Shown: positions 1-10,300 of the stretch, one piece after another | Layout of the letters: each line of letters opens with the position of its first letter | Numbering within the stretch: position 1 is the stretch's first letter | NCBI GenBank assembly: GCA_018287875.1 | Contig: JAGVVL010000001.1 | Location: 4,526,001 to 4,590,000 of the forward strand | DNA from: Nigrospora sphaerica | Taxonomy: Eukaryota; Ascomycota; Sordariomycetes; Amphisphaeriales; Apiosporaceae | Length of the DNA: 64,000 bases | Direction of reading: 5' to 3' | Notes under the pieces: model-generated | Told to the model about the DNA's origin: nothing | Seen by the model: the letters and a program-made list of their open reading frames with translations, nothing else | Database searches by the model: none | Made by a program: the position numbers and the translations under genes

Positions 1-1583
1 AAGACAAGCAAGAAACAGGTGGCACCGAGTAGGAGCAGGTCAAGCCAGCATAGCTAGTGGTAGTCCGTGACAACAGACGGCCGTAGCTTGCTGCCAGGAG
101 GTGGTTGCTGGGTGTGTGGATGGATGGGTGAATGGAGGTCGGGGTGGCGGATAGAAGGATTGTATGGTGGAAGGGCTGGATGCGTTCACACGTCAACACG
201 CTTTAGCAACAGTCATCATCCGCCGCGGGCATTTATCAGTCTCGAGGCACGGCGTTGGCAGCGCGAATGCTCACGAGCCTGTCGAGGTCTGTAGGGGTGG
301 CCGTACGAGGGGGGGGGGAGAGGGAGTGGGACGCGAGACGGATTTTTTTGTTGCGTCGGGTCGATTGAAGAGGAACCGGATGGTTGCGCGATTCTTTGGG
401 TATATGATAGGCAAGCTGGCCCGGGCAAGGTTGAGTGAGGTAGGGGAGCCAGTTATTAGTTAGGTAGGTCAGGCCAGGCTGCCAGGCTGCCAGGCTTTCT
501 GTGCAGTGCCAGCAGCGGGAATGGGCCAGTAAGGAGAGGAGTAAAGGCCTGGCCGCCTGCCGAGTCCCCATTCTTTAAGCCGTACAAATAGAAACGGTCC
601 GCGCCCGCGCCCGCGTCATGGTCCGTGCACTCGTGCTACTGCTCTTGTGTTTCTATCTGCTCTCCTGTTCGAGCGCGTGCTCGCGCCCAGAAGAAAAACA
701 AGAGGCAACGGGGGGTATCGGGGTATCCACCTTTGGATATATGTGTTTATACTGGGCTGGATGCTTGCATCCTACGCTATGGCAACCTCCGGCTCTACAG
801 AAGCCCGCGCGCTCCCGTCAAGTACTCCTCAACTATGTACCCACTTCACTCACGATAGCTTGCCAGATGTTAGTCCTGTGGATGCCCGCCAGGAAGAGAG
901 TTGATAAGAGAGGGTGAAGATGGAAAGTGCCGTGGACGGGACAGCCAGAGACACCCCTCCCAGAAGAGAGCGCTGGCCGATGACGCACCGTAATGGGATT
1001 CCCTTGGGCAACCAGGAGGCCAACGCAACATGTCACGACAGCTGGCGGATTAGCAACCTCGGCTGGCACCGGTCCGGCCGTTGCAACACCTGTCGACCAT
1101 ATGGCCTGTCGCCCCTCCGACTGCGCGCGTGCAATTGCTTCAGGTTGTTGCATGCAGTGCCTTCTCTTGCATCCATCTTATTGAATCCTGACTGCACACG
1201 GTTCATGACCCAGCCTGCACTCCACTGTCCGGCAACCAAGTTCATTCGTTCCGGCAGCCCGCGGTGAAATGCAACACTTCCCGCCTGTCACCGGACGAGC
1301 CCGGTTGGATGCGCCAGCTGCGTTATCCTCTTACCTCACGCGACTATCCTATGCCCCCCCCCATCTTTGGGTTTGGTAGGACTGGGTGAGCGCAGTATGC
1401 ACCAGGTTGGTCTCCCACCTTCAAGTCCAATGTTCTCTCCCTCAGGTGTTCCCATCGTGTCCAATTACAATACCGTGCTACTCACGCGACAATGCTATGC
1501 CGTCACGTCATCATCACGCCTGGGCGGTAGGAGTCGATAGGTAAGATAAACGAGGCATTTGCTAGCTGGGTATTATGATGCAT
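1..1583. other. intergenic, no gene recognised
   Basis: I see no coding sequence here. The open frames are short, overlap on both strands, and have the Arg/Pro/Gly/Ser-rich composition of random GC-rich DNA. Nothing shows a splice pattern that joins into a recognisable protein. The right end is the 3' flank of the SCP2-type gene. Sequence left of the window could contain a gene whose flank reaches here. Confidence 0.6.
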
Positions 1584-2130
1584 TTACAGCTTCGCCTTAG
1601 TCTGCGCCTTCTTGAGAATCGGCTCCATCTTGGTTGCCTTCATCACGTCGCCCTTGATCTTGAGTTTGCCCGACATGAACATGCGTTGCGCGTTGGCCTG
1701 GCCGGCGACCAGCTTGCCAAAGTCTTCCTCGGAGAGCGCCAGGGTAACTGTACCAGGGGGTCCGCGTCAGTAAAAAATGCCTGTCGTACATGCCGTGCCG
1801 GTGCAGGGTAGCAGAATCATACCAGTCGGCTTGGCCGGGAGGCCCTTGGCGGCCTGGCCCTTCTCCTTCAAATCGATGTGCCAGCTCTCCGTCTCGCCTG
1901 CCTTGTTCTTGAGGGTAAAGGCGAAGACAGCGTTGCCTTGCTTGATGGCGTCCTTTCGGTCGGCTTCGCTGGAGCTGAGGGCCGCGTTGATGGCATCGAA
2001 GGCGGCCGAGGAGGGGAACTTGTCTGCGCGAGGCACGAGTCAGCAGGCATGGCCAGAAGGGGGGCGTAGTGCAGTCGGAACTCGGGATTCGACCCAGAGG
2101 TCCATCTGCCTTACCGTTGGCGAGAGTCAT
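1584..2130 (-). CDS. SCP2-domain sterol/lipid carrier protein, peroxisomal
   Basis: This is a small SCP2 (sterol carrier protein 2) domain protein of about 126 residues in three exons: 2115-2130, 1823-2023 and 1584-1747. Phase closes across both introns. The N-terminal exon gives MTLAND, running into KFPSSAAFDAIN. The middle exon carries the core strands (VFAFTLKNKAG, ESWHIDLKEKG). The last exon carries the family's typical end, in which LALSEEDFGKLVAGQ precedes a GKLKIKGDVMKA helix. The protein ends in AKL, a good match to the type 1 peroxisomal targeting signal. The family binds fatty acyl-CoAs and sterols in a hydrophobic tunnel, so a role in peroxisomal fatty-acid handling is likely but inferred. 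A pyrimidine-rich stretch (coding-strand sense) lies about 60-90 bp upstream of the ATG, as in many fungal promoters. Confidence 0.9.
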
Positions 2131-5100
2131 GGTGGCCGGCGGTGGTTTCGCACGTTTTGACGATGTCGTAATAAGGAAACTGGCTGTAGAGAGTGGAGTA
2201 AGAGAGAGGGAGAGGTACGGTAGAGGCTACTCGGATGGCAAGGGAAGGGGATAATTGACAGGCCACTCGCCAGGGGGGAGGGAATGAGGTCTTCTTGTAG
2301 AGCGGGTGCGCTGATGCGCTGGGGCTCGTTCGGGTTAAAGGCTGCATACCAGCACCTAGGCAGGTACCATGACGCTGGATGTGTGCGCGCGCGCGCCTGG
2401 CACATGTGAATCGAACCTCGGCGCGAGCCCCGAGCCGTTTCATGTGCCATCAGCACCTTTGCTCTTTTCGTCGCGATCGGCCGGGCGCATCCTGGGGTCC
2501 ATGTCAGATAGCGTGGCACCTGACTCGACAACCCGCAGCTGTTGACGATTATATCCACTTCATTACTTGCCTTACTTGCCTTTGTCCTGTGTGACATCTC
2601 CTACCGTAACTCCGTGCCTACTCCTAGGTCGGTGGTTTGACCCGTCCATGGATGCATCCACGTAGGGTAAGTAAGGTACATAATTCGAGGACCGTGTGCA
2701 GGGTTGGATCTGACAACCGCCGGCAGCAGGTGCGTTAAGACCATCATCAAACAGCACTGGCACCCGCATATGCAGCAGCATTGACAAGCACCCAAGTGCG
2801 ATGCCGAGCACGCGTCATACCCGCGGGGGGACCGACAATATATTATCTGCAAGTTCAGTACCTACATACTTTCTTCCCATTCGACACGAGGAAACATGGA
2901 ACACCCCAACACCCCAGGGCGGCTTGGTGTGGCATCTAGCCACGGGTCCGGATGCTAGGTTGGGTACTTCTTCGGTGCTTCTCCCCAGGGAGGTCCCACA
3001 CTGTATGCTAGTATGGAGGTTCTCAAGTACCGAGGATCTGGGGTAATGCATCCAACCGAGCCAACAGGGGCTCCCTGGTATCCGTGTGAATGCCTCCTCG
3101 AGTAAGTACGTAGCTCCCGGATCGCGGGCCACCATCGGCAGACACTTAAAACGTCTTTTGGTCCAAGAATAAAACAGAGCGTTCGCACGTGTATTTTTAT
3201 TCTACGCTTCAGATTTGTGTTACCCGTTACCTGAAGTTGAATACAGTTGATCCGTGGTGCAAGTGATGGGAGTGGATGGGTCCTAGCGCGCCGAACCTCT
3301 TCCAACCTAACCAGTCACACTATAAACATGCACATATCCCATGGACGTGAACCAACAACTCGCCCGTCAAGTCATTGCAAGCCACGTACAGCACTAATTC
3401 TCCCCACGTTTGAATAGAACATGTGCCTTCTCGCACATGAACAGAACCTATTGTGTGTCTCTTTCTCATCCTGGCCGCCGACTCGATCGGCGCATGGCGG
3501 CCTGGATTTTCAAGGGTGTCTTTGTTCATGTGTTCAGGGAAAAAGAAAACGTCAACCCAACCCAACGCCAGCGAACAAACGAGGCATTATGGCCCAAAGG
3601 GTGGAAAGGGGGGCATACAACAATGCCCACAAATTCGATTCACTTGAGACCTGTTCTGTTGCCCGTCCATAGCAGCCTCGTCAAGCCCAAGTACAAATTC
3701 TTGTTTCCTACCGGATTCCCTTCGCCCATGTGCCTGATGACGGGCCCAGGAATGGCGTCACGGGAGATACGGGACCGCTCACACCGATACCGGGATTTGG
3801 CCCCCTCGGGATTCGCGCTTTATCTGAAATCTACCTCTAGTACCCCTCCCAGTTTCGGGTCTTTAGTAGTCCAAATAGTCGCCTTTCGAGATTAAGAGGC
3901 CCTCGGCGGCCTTCAGGCCGGACCATCCGAAGACCTACACTGGGGTTTGTCGGCTTGGACTTATCGTCTCGTTACACAAGGGCATACTCAGTCGTCATGT
4001 CTAGTTTAACCCGGGTCAGCGACCGCTCTGGAGGACAAGAGCCTTGAGCGACGGCCTACGGGTGGTCGTTGGACGCATTGAGTACCTGAGCGTTCGTATA
4101 TTTCGATCCGGTCTTCGGACTAAGGAACAGCGACGTCACTGACCCCGAGGGCTATTTGGGCCGACGACGCCTGTTCGCCAGCCTGGCCAGCCTCGTGAGC
4201 CACAGAATACTAAAGAACGACTGTCAGCACTGAGCCCCTTCGTTCTTCTCCACTTCTCTATCCCGTGTATTTTGCACTAGCTCGGTGGCCTATACCTGTG
4301 TAGGCGGACAGCCCGCGACCATGGTTGTGTGCGGCCAGCTTTGGGGGGCAGAAACGAGGTTGTTTCCTCCGAAGACGGTCAGGGCGGAAGTTGGTGTACC
4401 GGCCAGAGTCCGAAGTCTAGAGATGGGCAAAAGTGAGGTCAGCGTGGGCGATACTGCGTGCAGCCGCCAAGTGACCGGCGCCGGGATGGCTGTTTGCTTC
4501 AATTGGGTTCTTACGTGATAAGCGCAATCGCTCTCCTTTCCATGCGGCAAGGCAGCTCAGAATGGCGCGTGGCGTGTCCCGTCCCGGGGGGCGGGGCATC
4601 TCACTCGAGGCGATAGAAAGTCCTCGAGAGAAGTGACTTTCGACCGGCCCTAGGCGCTGCCCCCAAACAACCTGCCTAGTCGAGTTCTTCAGCTCGATTC
4701 TCTAAAGGGGTTCTTACTAAGTACAGCGCTAGTAAGTATGCAGATCGACAGGGAGTAGGCAGCCGGATATAAGCCGGCCCCTTGAAAGATGGCCGAAAGA
4801 GACTGGCCCGGCCCAACCACGTTTCTCTGCCCATGTCGCGTCGCGCCATCCAGAACCCACGACAACAAGGCCCCCGCTGCTCCCTACAGGGCTGTTATAA
4901 GCATAACCCGATCACAAGCCTGCGTGCGTAGTGCCAACCTCTTCCCGCCATTCGCAAAAGCTCTTTCTCGGCGGGAGTTATCTAGAGTTCCCCTCATGTA
5001 CCCAGGCTCACCAAGGCCGCTGATTGCCGCCTTGGTCCATTTGCATGCTAAGAGCCGCCAAGGGCGTCCCTCGACGGGGTAGGATCATACATGTATCGAC

Positions 5101-6566
5101 GTCGTTGGGGGGAAGGAGGGGCTGTGTGCCCTTGTCAGGCCCTGGTTCAGCTGACATTGGGCTCTCGTCGAGAAACACAAGTCCCAGGCACCGGCCTCGG
5201 CCGTTTCTTCGTGCGCTTCTTTGCTTACTTATTGGTCCCAGGGTGAGAGGGCGGAGGGGAAGAACCCTGGACGGCGATTGGCTGCCGGTGCTGAAAAAGC
5301 CAGTCGAGAACCGGAGCTTGTGCGGTGTGGCAAGCGACATTGGGTGAGCAGAGCATCCTTGTACTTACTTGGTTGCATGCATGAGGAGCTTCATGAACCA
5401 CTGCCCCATGGGCGGAGAGAATGTGGATGGCCTGGAACGAGGGACACGAGGCGTTGGCGCGCCCGGGAATTGATACGTGTGACTCCATACTGAAATATGC
5501 TGCACTCATATCATACGCAAAGACGTGCAGGGATGCGACCAGACTTGCGTCAACCCACCTGCCTTTATAAACTCCGGTTCCCTGGAGCCCCCCGACTTTG
5601 GGGTTGGGGGGATGGCGGGGACTTCACCATCCCCATCAGTGGACGCCCTAGCAAGGTACATTCCTATCCCACACCTCCAAAGGTGAATGGATGCATCGCG
5701 GGCCATGTAAGATAAGTACCTAAGGTGGGTTAGAGAGGTAAATGTAGGTAGGATGGATGGCTCCCATGAATGTCATGGATGCCGGGCCTGGATGAACCCA
5801 TGCCCGTCCGACGCCGTTTTTTCTTCTCAACCCTTCCCCCCTCTACGTATAGATAGATGCGATAGTTCCTGCACGGCCTGGGGGCGGGGAAGATGATCGT
5901 TCCACCAGAACACATGCGGGCCTGCCCTCGGTTGGTAATCCAGAGGGGTATGTATGGCTATGTATGTATGTGTGTAGCTAGTATGTATGTCGTGGGCTTG
6001 CGCGCCTCTTCTGCATCGAAAGCAACCTTCCCCTACACCCTCCCGCACCCCAATCATCAAGTATCAATCACACTGACGGGATCGACAACCAGCTCAGCTC
6101 CCCTTCCTTCCCCTTACCTGCTACTTGTCCCCGTACCGGTAGCGGTACCGCTACGGCTTCGCCTGAGGGCCGCCACCACCCCCCAATCTCGTTATCGTAT
6201 CCCCCCCCCTCCGCACGCGTTCAATACCACTCACGTCGTTTCGCTGATCAAACCTACAAGGCGACATACCTGCGCGTTGTGTCACCCCCCCCCCGGTGTA
6301 CATCCAAAATCGTGCCGCTCAGCTCATCCCTCCCTGCCGCCAGCGCGTAGGTACATACATACCTCTTACATTACTTACATACACCCGTTCCAAGCTCCTG
6401 TAGGCGGGGGCTTCATCACCTATCCACCGACGAATAAGGCCCGGCCCGCGTCCCCTCCACCCTGTGACTGGGGCCCCCGGAGTCGCGCGCGCGCCCAACC
6501 CGTCCAACCTACACTGTCCGTTGTTGGCAGGTCTCCTCCATCTGACTCAACCGCCTGGGCCCAGCC
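2131..6566. other. 4.4 kb intergenic region, no gene recognised
   Basis: This is the divergent region between the SCP2-type gene and the Zn2Cys6 factor. The open frames (for example 3410-3895 +, 5893-6624 +) have no recognisable motif and low-complexity composition, so I do not call them. From about 3750 to 5050 the base mix is more even and lacks the C/G homopolymers seen elsewhere, which could mark an old degraded insertion; I found no terminal repeats to prove it. The last 500 bp before 6567 are C-rich and pyrimidine-rich, as expected of a fungal promoter and leader. Confidence 0.5.
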
Positions 6567-8293
6567 ATGGCTTCGAGCAGGCGCGCCCAAGGCTGTTGGA
6601 CCTGCAAGCGTGAGTTTGCCTTGATGGCGCCCTCGCCCCGTGCGCTGTTCGTGTCCTCACTGCTGCAATAGAGCGTAAAATCGGCTGTGATAGGGGCTCC
6701 CCCGCCTGCAACAACTGCCTCCGCACCGGGCGAGAATGCCTGGGCTACAACATCCGTCTGGCCTGGCCCGATCAGCCCGACGGCCGCCGTCGCGTGAGCC
6801 AGCTGCCTGACCAGGCGACCCAGCTGCCGCCCATCAACACCCATGATTATGGCAAGCAATTCCTGAACGTGACGTATTCGGATCTTCTCAAGTCGCGGAA
6901 TGGCTATGCCGACCGGGCCCTGGCTCTGGCGCTGGCCCACGAGCCGCCGACGCCGCGGCTGAAGCGCATCGTGCCCTTCGTTCCCGACCTCCGGGAGAGA
7001 GAGGCGCACCTGCTGGACTACTGTAAGTCCCCATGACCCTGCCCTTGCCCCGCTCACCCCCGGGCTGAAAACGGCCGGCTTCGCCAGATGAGCGCCGCCT
7101 ATCCAAAATGATATCTACTGTGGACATCAACAACGGCTTCCGGGAAGAGCTCCTGCCCATGGCGCTGACCAGCTCCACCTCGGCCGCCAACGGCTTGCGG
7201 AACTCGATGCTGGCCCTGTCCGCCCTTCACCTCTGGGGCGCGAGAGAGGCACTGCCTTACAAGGCCATGGCCCTCGGTTCTCTGTCTTCGTCCCTCTCCA
7301 CCGAGTCGGTCGGCATTACGCAAACGCAGCTCGCCACGTCGATGATGCTATGTGTCTACAATGTCAGACGCGCCAGCCTGCCCACGCTGCCGCTGTTCGC
7401 TAACCGGCCTAGGTCTTTGACGAAACTGAAGGTAATTGGAGTGTCCATCTCAACGGGGCCAAGGACATACTCCGTGAACTTGCCAGTATGCATGACGGCT
7501 TTTCCAAGTATCGCTTCCTGTATACATGGTTTCTCTACCACGAGGTCCTAGGCTGCTTCAGCAACCCCGAGAGACACGGCCTCTATGGCCCTGCCTCGTT
7601 CCAGCTGGCTCACGACGCCGGTCCCGATTCGTCGCTGGTGAGTCGCCCCCGGCTCCCGACTTCTACGGCCTGCTGCTTATCCTCCAACAGATCGTCGGGT
7701 CTCTCGGCTGTTCCGTCGAGGTAATGGAGATCATCAGCTACGTGAATGGGTTGCGAGCTGCCGAGGTTCGCGGGGAAGCTCTGCACTACTCGGCCGAGGA
7801 GCGGGTGCGCAAGAGCGAGGAGTGGCAGCGGGTGGAGAGCCGACTCACTAACCTGGAGCAGCGTCTGGATCCTTCCTCCTTAGGACAGCTGACACAGCAG
7901 GAACGTACCCGAGTCCTGACAACGGCCGAGATGTATCGAGTAGCAACTATGCTCTATCTGCAGAGAACGGCCGGCGGCACGCAAGCCAGCGAAATCAGGG
8001 CCGTCTTCCTGGACCAGGCTTTCCGGTTGTTGAAGACGCTCGCCATCTGTACGAGCCCGTGGCCGCTATTTGTAATTGCCTGCGAGTCGGAAACAGACGA
8101 ACAGCGGATCAAGGTCCTGCAAACTTTGGATAGGATGGACAATGAGCGCCACATCGGCAACTACTTTGTACTGCGGGAAATCATCGAGATGTATTGGAAA
8201 CAGCAAGACCTCCATGCCGACAACCCACGGAACGCCCATTTGAAATGGTGGGACATCATCGACCTTAACACCACCGCCCCATGGTTTATATGA
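6567..8293 (+). CDS. Zn2Cys6 (fungal binuclear cluster) transcription factor
   Basis: This is a DNA-binding regulator with an N-terminal GAL4-type zinc cluster. The spliced model has five exons: 6567-6609, 6672-7022, 7088-7362, 7413-7637 and 7691-8293. The six cysteines fall at residues 10, 13, 20, 27, 30 and 37, giving the canonical C-X2-C-X6-C-X6-C-X2-C-X6-C spacing. The first intron splits the cluster after residue 14, a common position in this family. The rest, about 450 residues, is helical and resembles the fungal-specific transcription factor domain of the DUF3468/Fungal_trans_2 kind, with a conserved-looking stretch LGCSVEVMEII and a C-terminal WWDIIDLN. No target can be read from the sequence. 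Its stop codon faces the stop of the nitrilase 67 bp away, so joint regulation is possible but unproven. The least certain boundary is the 7638-7690 intron. Confidence 0.85.
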
Positions 8294-8360
8294 CATCACG
8301 CTTGCCTGCTTCGCCCCGAGCCATGTGAGTATTGGCGTGCCCTTCAGTGTAGTACGCGCA

Positions 8361-10300
8361 CTACTTGTTCATGTGGGTGACATGCTTGTCGGCTGACGGA
8401 TTGACCAAGAGGCTTAGAAGATCTGGTCTGGCATAGTGGCCCACTACAGTACCAGGAGTAAGCGAGAGATCTCGAATGACATTATTGGGAGAGCGGAAAG
8501 TGATCAACACGGCGGTCCAGACGCCACTATGGGGCTGTGAAAACCATAACGACACAAGAATGGATGAAACGAGGGTGGGGGGTCTTTACCAACGTCGATG
8601 AATGCCTTCGGGTAGTCGATATCTCGCAGGTTGATATCGGCACGCAGGATACCTTCCTCCCCCGGGCCCACTACGACATTGGGGGTCAGCAGTTCTCTCG
8701 AAAAAGTGTTTGTAGCACGGTTCGCAGCCAGAACGACAAGAAACGAGGAGTAACGAGGGTTGAGGGTAGGAAAACAAGGCCAAATGGGGGGTTATCAAAG
8801 AGCACCGTGGGTTGCCTACGGGGTTCACAGAGGGGCTTTCCGTCTGGCCCTGTTCGGGGTTAGCCTTTCTTCTTTCAGGGAGATTCGTGGACCGGGTTTA
8901 TTTGATGGGCAAGGCTGGCGCCCAAAGCGACATTGGGGTTCTTACCAAACAGCATAGAGAAACCACCTCCCGGCTTTCGACGCGCACAGCCTGTTAGCCT
9001 CTGGGAACCCTGGCTTCAAATTGATTCAGTGGCAGTCAGGATAAGATGACTCACAGTTTTTGTGACAGGATTCCCAGTCAGGTTATTCTTCTCCAAATTC
9101 TTCTCCGTTAAAACCTGCGAGGCAACCAAAACAAAACATTGTCCCTCGATCGCCATGAACTGAGACGCGCGATAGCTCGCCTCTCCAGTCTCATGATACA
9201 GCCAGGCAATCTTCTGGGGATCGGGCATTTCAAATTCGGCTGGCCAGCTCGCGACGTGGATTTGCACACCCTGCGAGTATTCGTAATATCGAAGCAGCGG
9301 TTGGAGGTGTTCCCAGCAGTTCAGGCCGCCGATCTTGCCAAAGGGCGACGGGACAACGCACGTGAGGGACTCGGCCTGGCCCTCACCCCAGATGGTCCGC
9401 TCGATGTGGGTAGGCTTGATTTTGCGGCGGTGGTGCAGGATCTCGCCATCCGGCGAGATGAAAGACTGGCCCATGTAGAGACTGCCGCCATCCCTCTCAC
9501 TGAAACCGAGGACAACAAACATGCCGGCCCGTTTCACAGCAGCCTGGATGCGCCTCATTTGATCCGAGTCACGTTTCATCGAGTTTTTCATGTACTCGTG
9601 GATGATGTGTGTGTTTTCAATGACACTTGAAGTCCACATAGACCTGAACCTCGGGTTAGGCAACGTCAGCATCAACTTGGTCATCCCCAAGGACGCATGG
9701 GGAAACTCACCACGGGTATCCCGGAATCCTATCAAGCAGATTAACACCAGTCGAGCGACGAGCAGGGTAATACCGCCGCCTGAACCCGAACTTACCAGAC
9801 CTCGGGGAACCCCAATACCTGAATACCGTCCTGGGCAGCACTCTCGATGAGAGAGATGGTCTTGTCGACACTGCCTTCGAGGTCAAGCCAGCTACACCCT
9901 TCAAAGTCAGCCCCTGCCATGAACAGACAGCCGCAATGCGCGTTCCGGGGCCTTCTCAAGCCGGAAATACAGAAACATAGAGGCCGCGGGAGTTTGGCCC
10001 GGGGGGGGGGGAGGGTTGATGTTCAGAGGCACGGTCAAGAAGGCATAGAGTTGCTCACACTGGCTCTGCCTGTCAACAAACTAGAGTCAGCCGTGTTCAA
10101 TCTCAGGCTCGGTTCCCCAGCCGGTCTGCGCCGGTACTCATCCGGCAGGAGAATGGATGGTTTCTATACGCAACCAGGAGCTCCATAGGCAAGGCACCAG
10201 TGGGGGCAGGACGAGCAACGCAGGATGCCAGCCAAGGTCACCACGACGCTGGGCACTCACCTGCACGGCACCGACGCGGACCTTCGTTTCGTCCGACATT
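8361..10300 (-). CDS. nitrilase / carbon-nitrogen hydrolase (nine exons, one 11-nt micro-exon)
   Basis: This is a nitrilase-superfamily enzyme of the nitrilase/cyanide hydratase branch, 333 residues. Exons: 10262-10300, 10059-10069, 9796-9891, 9711-9728, 9055-9643, 8946-9000, 8820-8849, 8590-8670, 8361-8443. They total 1,002 nt and stay in phase throughout. The 11-nt exon supplies the AEPV of the family's VQAEPVWLDLE block, which no other splice arrangement restores. The catalytic Glu-Lys-Cys triad is visible: E47 in GFPEVWIPGYP, K129 in HHRRKIKPTH and C164 in GGLNCWEHLQPL. The C-terminal part has KPGGGFSMLFGPDGK, then GPGEEGIL and GHYARPDLLSLLVNP. Such enzymes convert nitriles to acids plus ammonia, or cyanide to formamide; the substrate cannot be assigned here. 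No signal peptide is seen, so it is probably cytosolic. It converges on the Zn2Cys6 factor. Confidence 0.92.

Noticed and set aside
5893..6624. 243-codon frame running into the Zn2Cys6 gene
   Set aside because: It covers the promoter and leader and the first exon in the wrong frame. The zinc cluster is in another frame starting at 6567.
7638..7690. Reading through the last intron of the Zn2Cys6 gene (FYGLLLILQQ segment as protein)
   Set aside because: The 53-nt stretch is not a multiple of three and would shift the frame between two well-supported exons; it also has GTGAGT and CAACAG ends. Some doubt remains because the segment looks protein-like.
8671..8945. Single 275-nt intron in the nitrilase joining GGGFSMLF directly to GPGEEGIL
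   Set aside because: It would delete the family's GPDGxPL segment. The 30-nt exon at 8820-8849 supplies it in phase, so two introns fit better.
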